Shown here: piece by piece, positions 18,546 through 26,134 of the stretch
Numbering within the stretch: the stretch's first letter is position 1
How the letters are laid out: every line of letters begins with the position of its first letter
DNA from: Mycobacterium syngnathidarum
GTDB taxonomy: Bacteria > Actinomycetota > Actinomycetes > Mycobacteriales > Mycobacteriaceae
DNA length: 64,000 nt
Direction: 5' to 3'
Assembly: GCF_001942625.1 (NCBI RefSeq)
Contig: NZ_MLCL01000086.1
Location: 62,001-126,000, forward strand
Program-made: the position numbers and the translations under genes
Notes under the pieces: generated by a model
What the model saw: only the letters and a program-made list of their open reading frames with translations
What the model was told of the DNA's origin: nothing
Databases searched by the model: none

Positions 18546-19360
18546 TGAGCAACGAGTTGGCCGGAAAAGTCACGGTCGTCACCGGCGGTGCGTCGGGGCT
18601 TGGTGAGGGACTGGTACGCCGGTTCGCCGCCGAGGGCGCCAACGTGATGATCGGCGACATCGACGAGGAGCGCGGGAAGGCGCTGGCCGACGAGTTGGGT
18701 GAGAACTCTCGGTTCCTGCTCGCCGACGTCAGTGACGTCGAACAGGTGGGTCGCCTGGTATCGACGGCAGTAGAGACGTTCGGCGGCTTGGACGTCATGG
18801 TCAACAACGCCGGCGTCTCGGGTCGGATGCACAGGCGGTTCCTCGACGACGATCTCGCCGACTTCGATTCCGTGATGCGGGTCAACGTCCGGGCGGTGAT
18901 GGCCGGCACCCGCGATGCCGCGCGGTATATGGCCGAGCACGGTGGCGGTTCGATTCTCAACCTGACCTCGATCGGCGGGATCCAGGCCGGCGGCGGGGTG
19001 ATGACGTATCGCGCATCCAAGGCCGCAGTCATCCAGTTCACCAAGTCCGCGGCGATCGAGTTGGCCCACTACGAGATTCGGGTCAACGCCATCGCCCCGG
19101 GAAATATCCGCACGGCGATCGTGGCCAAGTCGGCCTCACCCGAGGAGCGTGAGCGCATCGAGGAATTCGAGGCGGGGATCCGCGCTCAGATGCGCAACGA
19201 CCGCCCGCTCAAGCGGGAGGGCACCGTCGAGGACGTGGCCGAGGCCGCGCTCTACTTCGCCACCGACCGCTCCCGGTACGTGACCGGGACGATCCTGCCG
19301 ATCGACGGGGGCACTGTCGCGGGCAAGGTCCTCGCCCGCAAGTCCAAACCGCAGTCCTGA
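18545..19360 (+). CDS. Short-chain dehydrogenase/reductase
   Basis: 271 residues from ATG 18545, overlapping the hydrolase stop. It has VVTGGASGLGEGLVRRFA (cofactor), VNNAGVSG, the catalytic segment TYRASKAAVIQF and the C-terminal YVTGTILPIDGGTVAG. It is a classical SDR and the last gene of the meta-cleavage operon; a hairpin follows at 19365. It probably oxidises a secondary alcohol of the substrate or of an intermediate. Confidence 0.9.
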   Translation: MSNELAGKVTVVTGGASGLGEGLVRRFAAEGANVMIGDIDEERGKALADELGENSRFLLADVSDVEQVGRLVSTAVETFGGLDVMVNNAGVSGRMHRRFLDDDLADFDSVMRVNVRAVMAGTRDAARYMAEHGGGSILNLTSIGGIQAGGGVMTYRASKAAVIQFTKSAAIELAHYEIRVNAIAPGNIRTAIVAKSASPEERERIEEFEAGIRAQMRNDRPLKREGTVEDVAEAALYFATDRSRYVTGTILPIDGGTVAGKVLARKSKPQS

Positions 19361-19364
19361 CCTG

Positions 19365-19410
19365 CTGCGCCGTCTGGTCAAAAGCCGGCTTGTCCAGCCA
19401 ACAGGCGCAG
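19365..19410 (+). terminator. Hairpin after the meta-cleavage operon
   Basis: CTGCGCC at 19365-19371 pairs with GGCGCAG at 19404-19410; inside, CTGG and CCAG can pair with a bulge. It lies just after the SDR stop and before the TetR operator. No T tract, as is common in mycobacteria. Confidence 0.45.
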
Positions 19411-19433
19411 TTTGGGCCGATCCCGGGGCGAAT

Positions 19434-19455
19434 TTAAATCAACTGCTTGACTTAA
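19434..19455. promoter_or_regulatory. Inverted repeat, likely operator of the TetR at 19470
   Basis: TTAAATCAA (19434-19442), spacer CTGC, TTGACTTAA (19447-19455): 9-bp arms with one mismatch. It is 14 bp upstream of the TetR gene's first possible start, in an AT-rich patch. Different from the GAGAAT box, so it is probably the autoregulatory site of this TetR. Confidence 0.7.
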
Positions 19456-19469
19456 TTACAGGAGGGGCG

Positions 19470-20147
19470 TTGACTGTAACGGTGACAGCAGCCAACCGGA
19501 CCGCCCGTGCCGACCGGGCAAGCAGTACCCAGGAGGCGATCCTCAAGGCGGCTGAGCGGCTGTATGCCGAACACGGCGTGTTCGCGGTGTCCAACCGTCA
19601 GGTGAGTGAGGCGGCCGGGCAAGGCAACAACGCTGCCGTCGGCTACCACTTCGGCACCAAGACCGATCTGGTCCGCGCGATCGAACACAAGCACCGCGGT
19701 CCCATCGAATGCCTGCGCGAGCAGATGGTGGCCGACACCGGGGCTTCGGCCGGCCTGCGGGACTGGGTTGCCTGCCTGGTGCAGCCGCTCACCGATCACC
19801 TTGCGGCGCTGGGGAACCCGACCTGGTACGCGCGGTTCGCCGCTCAGGTGATGACCGATCCGGCCTACCACAACATCGTGGTCCGCGATGCGCTGAGCTC
19901 GCGATCGCTGGTGCAGGTCATCGAGGGGATGAACAACTGCCTGCCGGATCTGCCCGCCGAGGTCCGCGCGGAACGCAACATCATGGCACGCAACCTGTTG
20001 ATGCACAGCTGCGCCGACCGGGAGCGGGCGATGGCCCAGGGCGGCAACGTGCCGCGGGCGTCCTGGCACGGTGCGGCGTCGGGGTTGATCGACGCGATCG
20101 TCGGCCTGTGGATGGCGCCGGTTACCCAAGAAAGCGACCTCATATGA
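19470..20147 (+). CDS. TetR/AcrR-family transcriptional regulator
   Basis: 225 residues from TTG 19470; the GTG at 19482 is an alternative better spaced from GGAGGGG at 19461. The N-terminal helix-turn-helix runs from EAILKAAERLYAEHGVFAVS to YHFGTKTDLVRAIEHKH. The ligand domain is of unknown specificity. It heads a plus-strand operon (ferredoxin, P450, amidohydrolase, two M24 proteins, crotonase, CoA-transferase) joined by overlaps, and the perfect-spaced inverted repeat just upstream suggests it represses its own operon. Confidence 0.92.
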   Translation: MTVTVTAANRTARADRASSTQEAILKAAERLYAEHGVFAVSNRQVSEAAGQGNNAAVGYHFGTKTDLVRAIEHKHRGPIECLREQMVADTGASAGLRDWVACLVQPLTDHLAALGNPTWYARFAAQVMTDPAYHNIVVRDALSSRSLVQVIEGMNNCLPDLPAEVRAERNIMARNLLMHSCADRERAMAQGGNVPRASWHGAASGLIDAIVGLWMAPVTQESDLI

Positions 20148-20338
20148 AAGTCACTGTCAATCAGGACAAGTGCGTCTCGTCGGGGCAGTGCGTACTCAAC
20201 TCCAGCGAGGTGTTCGATCAGCGCGACGAAGACGGTGTCGTCGTCCTGCTGGAACCTGAACCCGGCCCGGACCATGTAGACAACGCCCGCCGTGCCGCGG
20301 CGGCCTGCCCAGCCCTAGCCATCGAGATTCAAGACTGA
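20144..20338 (+). CDS. Single-cluster (3Fe-4S type) ferredoxin
   Basis: 64 residues, ATGA overlap with the TetR gene. Ligand cysteines are C10, C16 and C55 (ACP); the residue at the variable cluster position between C10 and C16 is S13, where 4Fe-4S proteins have Cys. This is the mycobacterial P450-partner ferredoxin type. It is followed 13 bp later by a P450 gene, so it probably carries electrons to that enzyme. A ferredoxin reductase gene is not in the window. Confidence 0.93.
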   Translation: MKVTVNQDKCVSSGQCVLNSSEVFDQRDEDGVVVLLEPEPGPDHVDNARRAAAACPALAIEIQD

Positions 20339-20351
20339 CCTGAGGAATGAC

Positions 20352-21569
20352 GTGTCCGAAACCGTGACCGAAGTTGACATCCCCGAATACCCGATGGAGC
20401 GTGCGGCGGCATGCCCGTTCGCCCCCCCGGCGCCCATGTTGGGCAACCCCAAAGGCCTGTTCCGCGTGAAGATCTGGAACGGCAGCACCCCGTGGTTGAT
20501 CACCGGCCACGAGGAGGCCCGGACCCTCTTCGCAGACTCTCGGATCAGTGTGGACGACCGGATCGAGGGCTTCCCGCACTGGAACGAGCACATGCTCTCC
20601 ACCGTCGACAAGCGGCCGCGCTCGGTATTCACCTCCGATGCCGAGGAGCACACCCGGTTCCGCCGGATGTTGTCCAAGCCGTTCACGTTCCGCCGCGTCG
20701 AGGGGTTGCGCGCGGCCATCCAGAAGATCACCGATGAGTGCATCGACGAGATCCTGGCGGGTCCGCAGCCGGCCGACCTCGTCGCGAAGTTGGCCTTGCC
20801 GGTGCCCACCGTGGTGATCAGCGAGATGCTCGGTGTGCCGTACGAAGACCACGAGTTCTTCCAGGAGCACGCGAACGCCGGGCTGGCCCGCTACGCCGCA
20901 GCGGACGCCATGCAGAAAGGCGCGATGAGCCTGCACCAGTACCTGATCAATCTGGTCGAGGAGAAGCAGGCCAACCCGTCCGAGGACGCGGTGTCCGATC
21001 TGGCCGAGCGCGTGAACGCCGGAGAGATCAGCGTCAAGGAGGCCGCCCAGCTGGGCACCGGCCTGTTGATCGCCGGGCACGAGACCACCGCCAACATGAT
21101 CGGCATCGGGATCCTGGCGCTGTTGGAGAACCCCGAGCAGGCCGACTTCTTGCGCGATGCCGAGGATCCGAAGGTGATCGCCAACGCGGTCGAGGAACTG
21201 ATGCGCTATCTGTCCATCATCCAGACCGGCCAGCGCCGCGTGGCGCTGGAGGATATCGAGATCAGCGGTGAGACCATCCGCACTGGTGACGGCGTCATCA
21301 TCGATCTGTCCCCGGCCAACTGGGATGCGAGGGCCTACCCGGAGCCCGACAAGCTCGACCTCAGCCGCGATGCCAGCCAGCAACTCGGCTTCGGCTACGG
21401 CAGGCACCAGTGTGTGGGTCAGCAGCTTGCTCGCGCTGAACTGCAGATCGTGTTCCACACCCTGCTGCGCCGGATCCCGACCCTGCGCCTGGCCGTGCCG
21501 CTCGACGAGGTGCCGTTCAAGCACGACCGCCTCGCCTACGGCGTCTACGAACTCCCCGTCACCTGGTAG
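20352..21569 (+). CDS. Cytochrome P450
   Basis: 405 residues from GTG 20352. The I-helix reads LLIAGHETTANMIG, the K-helix ExxR is EELMRYLS, and the heme loop FGYGRHQCVG has its ligand at C354. It is soluble, as usual for bacterial P450s, and resembles the CYP105/CYP107-type branch by eye; no family number is claimed. With the ferredoxin immediately upstream it should hydroxylate a hydrophobic substrate using O2. Regulated presumably by the TetR encoded at the head of the operon. Confidence 0.93.
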   Translation: MSETVTEVDIPEYPMERAAACPFAPPAPMLGNPKGLFRVKIWNGSTPWLITGHEEARTLFADSRISVDDRIEGFPHWNEHMLSTVDKRPRSVFTSDAEEHTRFRRMLSKPFTFRRVEGLRAAIQKITDECIDEILAGPQPADLVAKLALPVPTVVISEMLGVPYEDHEFFQEHANAGLARYAAADAMQKGAMSLHQYLINLVEEKQANPSEDAVSDLAERVNAGEISVKEAAQLGTGLLIAGHETTANMIGIGILALLENPEQADFLRDAEDPKVIANAVEELMRYLSIIQTGQRRVALEDIEISGETIRTGDGVIIDLSPANWDARAYPEPDKLDLSRDASQQLGFGYGRHQCVGQQLARAELQIVFHTLLRRIPTLRLAVPLDEVPFKHDRLAYGVYELPVTW

Positions 21570-21620
21570 GTGCCGGCCAGCCGAACTCTCAGCCCTTACA
21601 GCCCGATTGGAGTACCACTC

Positions 21621-22790
21621 ATGACCGCTTCGACGACCCTCTATCCGCCCGAGGGCTTCGGTGCGCCGAAGAACCGCAAGGGCCATGCGTCAGCGGACGG
21701 GCTGCCCGGATTACCACCGGGCACCACGATCTTCTCGGCCGACAACCACATCTCGGTAGCCGACGACATCTTCTACGAGCGCTTCCCCGAGGAGCTCAAG
21801 GGAGCCGCGCCACGGATCTGGTACGAGGACGGCGCCTACATGGTCGGCATGAAGGGCAAGGCCTGGACCGGGGGCGATTTCGGGCGTGTGCTGATGCAGT
21901 ACGACGACCTGGCCGGGGCTGCGTCCAACAACATCGCGGCACGTGTCCGCGAGCTCAAAGAGGACGGCATCGACAAGGAGCTGGCGTTCCCCAACGCGGT
22001 GCTGGCGCTGTTCCACTATCCGGACAAGGCGTTGCGCGAGCGGGTGTTCCGCATCTACAACGAGCACATCGCCGCGCTGCAGGAGGAGTCGAAAGGGCAC
22101 TTCTACGGCGTCGGGCTGATCAACTGGTGGGACCCCAAGGGGACGCGCAGCACCCTTGAGGAACTGAAGTCGCTGGGACTCAAGACGTTCCTGTTGCCGC
22201 TGAATCCGGGCAAGGACGACGAGGGCAACGTCTACGACTACGGCAGCACCGCGATGGACGCGGTCTGGGATGAGATCGAAGCATCCGGAATTCCGGTCAG
22301 CCACCACATCGGCGAGACTCCGCCGAAGACTCCCTGCGAGAACAACAGCGTCGTGGTCGGCATGATGGTCAATGTCGACTCATTCCGCGAGCAGTTCGCC
22401 AAGTACGTCTTCTCGGGCATTCTCGATCGTCACCCCAAGCTGAAGGTGGGATGGTTCGAGGGCGGAATCGCCTGGGTGCCCACCGCGCTGCAGGACGCCG
22501 AGCACATGTTGGCTTCCTACCGGCACATGTTCAATCACGAACTGCAGCACGATGTCCGGTACTACTGGGACAAGCACATGTCGGCTTCGTTCATGGTGGA
22601 TCCGTTGGGCCTGCGGCTGATCGACGAGATCGGGGTGGACAACGTGATGTGGTCCAGCGACTACCCGCACAACGAAAGCACTTTCGGGTATTCGGAGAAG
22701 TCGCTGGCCACCGTTGTCGATGCGGTGGGTCCGGAGAACGCGACCAAGATCGTGTCCACCAACATCCAGAAGTTCCTGGGGCTCGCATGA
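21621..22790 (+). CDS. Amidohydrolase-family protein (PF04909 type)
   Basis: 389 residues from ATG 21621. TIFSADNHISVADDIF at the N-terminus, VSHHIGETPP in the middle and MWSSDYPHNESTF near the end mark a TIM-barrel metal enzyme of the amidohydrolase-2 family (relatives decarboxylate or hydrolyse ring-derived acids). A paralogue is at 41322. Its role is probably a C-C bond or decarboxylation reaction on a CoA ester or acid in the pathway (inference). It follows the P450 by 51 bp and overlaps the M24 gene by ATGA. Confidence 0.87.
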   Translation: MTASTTLYPPEGFGAPKNRKGHASADGLPGLPPGTTIFSADNHISVADDIFYERFPEELKGAAPRIWYEDGAYMVGMKGKAWTGGDFGRVLMQYDDLAGAASNNIAARVRELKEDGIDKELAFPNAVLALFHYPDKALRERVFRIYNEHIAALQEESKGHFYGVGLINWWDPKGTRSTLEELKSLGLKTFLLPLNPGKDDEGNVYDYGSTAMDAVWDEIEASGIPVSHHIGETPPKTPCENNSVVVGMMVNVDSFREQFAKYVFSGILDRHPKLKVGWFEGGIAWVPTALQDAEHMLASYRHMFNHELQHDVRYYWDKHMSASFMVDPLGLRLIDEIGVDNVMWSSDYPHNESTFGYSEKSLATVVDAVGPENATKIVSTNIQKFLGLA

Positions 22791-24055
22791 GCATAGCCAC
22801 CCAGGCGGGCGTCACCCAGATCGCCCGAACCGGCTTCACCCCGCTCGACATTCCAGACGAGCCTGACCTGGCCCGGATGCGCCGAGAGGTCGGGGCGCGT
22901 CTGCACGCGGCGATGGCCGATCAGGGCGTGGATGTGCTCGTCCTGCTGGGCAACAGCAACGTCATGTATGCCACCGGTATCGCCTGGCCGCTGGCCGACG
23001 CCGGACTCTCGCATGTCGAGCGGCCGGTCGCAGTCGTGCTGGCCGGTGACGAGCACCCGCACCTGTTCCTGCCGTTCCGGGAGGGTGCGGCCATGGAAAC
23101 CGGGCTGCCCGATGACCACCTCCACGGTCCGGTGTATCTCGAATTCGACGAAGGTGTCGCGGAATTCGCGCAGATCCTGGCCAGTTTGGTGCCCGCGGGT
23201 GCGACAATCGCGACCGATGAGTTGACCGGGGCGATGCGGCTGGCCGGCAGCGCTCTGTTCCCCAGCGCACCGGTTGATGCCGCGCCGGCGATCGGCGCGG
23301 CGAAGATCGTCAAGACGATCGACCAGATCGCGTGCATCCGGCGTGCCTGCCGGATCACGGAGGAGGCCATCGCCGAGATTCACAAGTCAGTGGCGCCCGG
23401 TGTGCGGCAGATCGACCTGTCCGCCGAATTCGTGCGCCGTACTTTCGAACTCGGTGCCACCACGAACATGTTCGACTCGATCTGGCAGGCCATGCCGGCT
23501 TCGCGAGCGGAGGGCGCCTGGACCACCACCGGTGACCTCGCCCTGCCCCTGCTCACCACCGAGCGCGAGTTGCAGCGCGGCGATGTGCTGTGGACCGACG
23601 TGTCCATCGCCTACCACGGTTACTGTTCCGACCACGGCCGGACATGGATCGTCGGCCAGGACCCGACACCGGCCCAGCAGAAGCAGTTCGACAAGTGGAG
23701 TCGGATCGTCGACGCGGTGCTCGCGGTGACCAAGGCCGGCGCCACCTGTGGTGATCTCGGCCGTGCGGCAACGGAAGCCGCCGGCGGAGAGAAACCGTGG
23801 CTACCGCACTTCTACCTGGGCCACGGCATCGGTACCAGCGCAGCTGAAATGCCGATGATCGGAACGGATCTCGGCCAGGAATGGGACGACAACTTCGTCT
23901 TCCCCGAGGGCATGTTGCTGGTGTTCGAGCCGGTGGTCTGGGAGGACGGCACCGGCGGTTACCGCGGCGAGGAGATCGTGGTGGTCACCGAGGGTGGCTG
24001 GATGCCGCTGACCGCATATCCGTACGACCCCTATGAGGTGTCCCGTGGGAACTGA
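22787..24055 (+). CDS. M24-family metalloprotein (Xaa-Pro aminopeptidase/creatinase fold)
   Basis: 422 residues, ATGA overlap with the amidohydrolase. The pita-bread domain retains all five metal ligands: D271 (WTDVSIAYHG), D282 (YCSDHGRTW), H346 (LGHGIGTSA), E381 (VFEPVVWE) and E395/E396 (YRGEEIVV). In peptidases these bind two Mn or Co ions. The N-terminal half is a creatinase-N domain. Its place between an amidohydrolase and a crotonase suggests a hydrolase acting on a small catabolic amide or related compound rather than a housekeeping peptidase (inference). It overlaps a degenerate paralogue by 11 bp. Confidence 0.9.
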   Translation: MSIATQAGVTQIARTGFTPLDIPDEPDLARMRREVGARLHAAMADQGVDVLVLLGNSNVMYATGIAWPLADAGLSHVERPVAVVLAGDEHPHLFLPFREGAAMETGLPDDHLHGPVYLEFDEGVAEFAQILASLVPAGATIATDELTGAMRLAGSALFPSAPVDAAPAIGAAKIVKTIDQIACIRRACRITEEAIAEIHKSVAPGVRQIDLSAEFVRRTFELGATTNMFDSIWQAMPASRAEGAWTTTGDLALPLLTTERELQRGDVLWTDVSIAYHGYCSDHGRTWIVGQDPTPAQQKQFDKWSRIVDAVLAVTKAGATCGDLGRAATEAAGGEKPWLPHFYLGHGIGTSAAEMPMIGTDLGQEWDDNFVFPEGMLLVFEPVVWEDGTGGYRGEEIVVVTEGGWMPLTAYPYDPYEVSRGN

Positions 24056-25178
24056 AATCGAGGCCGACGGCCGGGCCCTGCGCGTCAGCCGCCGGGAGCG
24101 CGCCATCGCACAGATGGAGGCCCACGACCTCGACGTGCTGGTCCTCGGCAGGCAGGCCAACGTCCGGTACATCTCCGGCGCTCCGCAGCTGTGGGTGGTG
24201 GGTACCCGGCCGTTCGGGCCGATCTGCACGTTCGTCCGCGCGACCGGCGAGATCCACTTGAACAGCACATGGGACGAGGGCATACCTGAGGAGATCCCGC
24301 ACGAGAACCTGTACGGGTTGGCATGGAATCCGATGACCCTGATCGGTGTGCTGCAGAACATCGAGGGCACCGATACCGCCCGCCGGGTTGGAACCGATGC
24401 TCTGACGCCGACGTTCGCCAAGCTGTTGCCGATGGCCTTTCCGAACGCGGAACTGGTCGACGCTGAGCAGGCCATGCGCGCAGCGCGGCGCGTCAAGACC
24501 TCCGAAGAAATTCTGGCGCTGCGGCGGGCACTGGCTGTCGCCGAGGAAGCATTGGCGAGAGGGGCGGCAGAGCTGGCTCCCGGGATCAGTGAGAAGCGCC
24601 TTGCCGGCACGATATTGGAGGCCGAGGCGGCCGGCGGGGTGAGCACGCCCGCGACCCAGGACGCCGCGTGGGTCACTTCGAAGGACCACCCGTGGCGCCG
24701 GGCCGAAGGCGACGGACGAGTGAGCGAGGGCGACCTGGTGGCTTTGTCGGCGGGCGTGCTCGCCGACGGTTACGTCGCCGAGGTCGCGCGTACGCGGTAT
24801 GTCGGCGAGCCGACGGATACGGTGCGCTCACTGTATCGGCGACGGGATGAACTGTGGGACAGGCTGATCGATGTCTGCCGCCCCGGCAAGCCGACGAGTG
24901 CTCTGCTGGATGCGTATGAGCAGGCGGGCGAAAAGCTGCCGGCGATGCCGGTGGCACACGGACTCGGGTTGGGATTCGACCCGCCGGTGGTGTCGCAGAA
25001 CCTGCGGGCGACCGCCGAATCCGAGTTCCTTGAGGAGGGCATGGTGCTCGCAGTGACCGGGTACGTCTGGGAGCCGGGCGTCGGCGCGGTGTTCACCCGC
25101 GATGCCGTTGTCATCGGCGCCGACGGCCCCGAGGTGCTCACCCAAACCCCATCAGATAGTGAGGCGGCACATGCCTGA
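24045..25178 (+). CDS. M24-family protein with degenerate metal site
   Basis: 377 residues from GTG 24045 (GAGGTG upstream; ATG 24033 is an alternative). It has the creatinase-N domain and the pita-bread fold, but the metal ligands are lost: S235 and E246 stand where the two Asp should be and T338 where a Glu should be (LEEGMVLAVTGYVW); H305 is kept. Creatinase itself works without metal in this fold using His as base, so it may be a metal-independent enzyme, or a non-catalytic partner of the upstream M24 protein. The two genes overlap, favouring a heteromer. Confidence 0.87.
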   Translation: MGTEIEADGRALRVSRRERAIAQMEAHDLDVLVLGRQANVRYISGAPQLWVVGTRPFGPICTFVRATGEIHLNSTWDEGIPEEIPHENLYGLAWNPMTLIGVLQNIEGTDTARRVGTDALTPTFAKLLPMAFPNAELVDAEQAMRAARRVKTSEEILALRRALAVAEEALARGAAELAPGISEKRLAGTILEAEAAGGVSTPATQDAAWVTSKDHPWRRAEGDGRVSEGDLVALSAGVLADGYVAEVARTRYVGEPTDTVRSLYRRRDELWDRLIDVCRPGKPTSALLDAYEQAGEKLPAMPVAHGLGLGFDPPVVSQNLRATAESEFLEEGMVLAVTGYVWEPGVGAVFTRDAVVIGADGPEVLTQTPSDSEAAHA

Positions 25179-26130
25179 CCGGCCCAAACCTGAGGAGATC
25201 ATCCTCTACGAGAAGGACCCCAAGACCAAGATCGCCACCATCACGTTCAACCGGCCGGAGTTCCTCAACGCGCCGACGTCGATGGCACGGTTGCGCTACG
25301 CCGATGTGCTGCGCGCGGCCAACGCCGACAACGACGTGAAGGTCGTGATCATCCGCGGTGCCGGGGACAACCTGGGCAGCGGCGCCGACCTCCCAGAGTT
25401 CATGGAGGGCAACGACAATCCGGCAGTCCGGCTCGCCGAGCTGCGGCTGGAGGATGACGGAGTCGGCGAGGTGACCTACCCACCCAAGGGCACATTCCGT
25501 AACGGCGCCACAATCAGCTCCTGGTACGCCAACTCCCAGGCCGGCAACCGGGCGCTACAGGACTTCAAGAAGATCAGCATCGTGGAGGCCAAGGGCTACT
25601 GTTACGGCTGGCACTTCTACCAGTGTGCCGATGCGGATCTGGTGATCTCCTCAGACGACGCGCTGTTCGGCCACCCGTCCTTCCGGTATCACGGCTGGGG
25701 GCCCCGGATGTGGACGTGGGTCCAGATGATGGGTCTGCGCAAGTTCCAGGAGATGGTCTTCACGGGGCGGCCCTTCACCGCCGCGGAGATGTACGACTGC
25801 AACTTCCTGAACAAGGTGGTGCCGCGGGATCAGCTGGAAGACGAGGTACAGAAGTACGCGCTGGCATGTACCCGGAACCGACCGGTGGACACCGTTTTTC
25901 AGCAGAAGATGTTCTTCGAGATCTTCAAACAGCAGCAGGGTGAATACATGGGCAGCCTGCTGAGCGCATTCTTCGAGTCGATGGGCAACGGAGTGGCCAA
26001 CGACAGCGAGGACGACCTGGACATGTTCGAGTCGATCGATACCGGTTTGTCGGCCGCGGTCAATGACAATGACAGCAAATTCCGGCCCGAGTTCCGGCTG
26101 TCCAAGAAAAACCGGGCGAAACCCGAATAG
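25171..26130 (+). CDS. Crotonase-family enzyme (enoyl-CoA hydratase-like, long form)
   Basis: 319 residues, longer than the usual 250-270. The start ATG 25171 overlaps the previous stop by 8 bp. Crotonase elements: ATITFNRPEFLNAP, GAGDNLGSGADLPEF (first oxyanion segment) and EAKGYCYGWHFYQCADADLV (second). An insertion of about 40 residues lies between them (about residues 85-130). The active-site acid residues are not clear, so hydratase, hydrolase or retro-Claisen activity all remain possible. It is followed 4 bp later by a CoA-transferase gene, which suggests it acts on the CoA ester that enzyme makes. Confidence 0.87.
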   Translation: MPDRPKPEEIILYEKDPKTKIATITFNRPEFLNAPTSMARLRYADVLRAANADNDVKVVIIRGAGDNLGSGADLPEFMEGNDNPAVRLAELRLEDDGVGEVTYPPKGTFRNGATISSWYANSQAGNRALQDFKKISIVEAKGYCYGWHFYQCADADLVISSDDALFGHPSFRYHGWGPRMWTWVQMMGLRKFQEMVFTGRPFTAAEMYDCNFLNKVVPRDQLEDEVQKYALACTRNRPVDTVFQQKMFFEIFKQQQGEYMGSLLSAFFESMGNGVANDSEDDLDMFESIDTGLSAAVNDNDSKFRPEFRLSKKNRAKPE

Positions 26131-26134
26131 GCAC

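Noticed and set aside
20196..21686. Minus-strand frame of about 496 codons opposite the P450 and ferredoxin
   Set aside because: Shadow of the P450 reading frame in high-GC DNA; no start signal and no motif.
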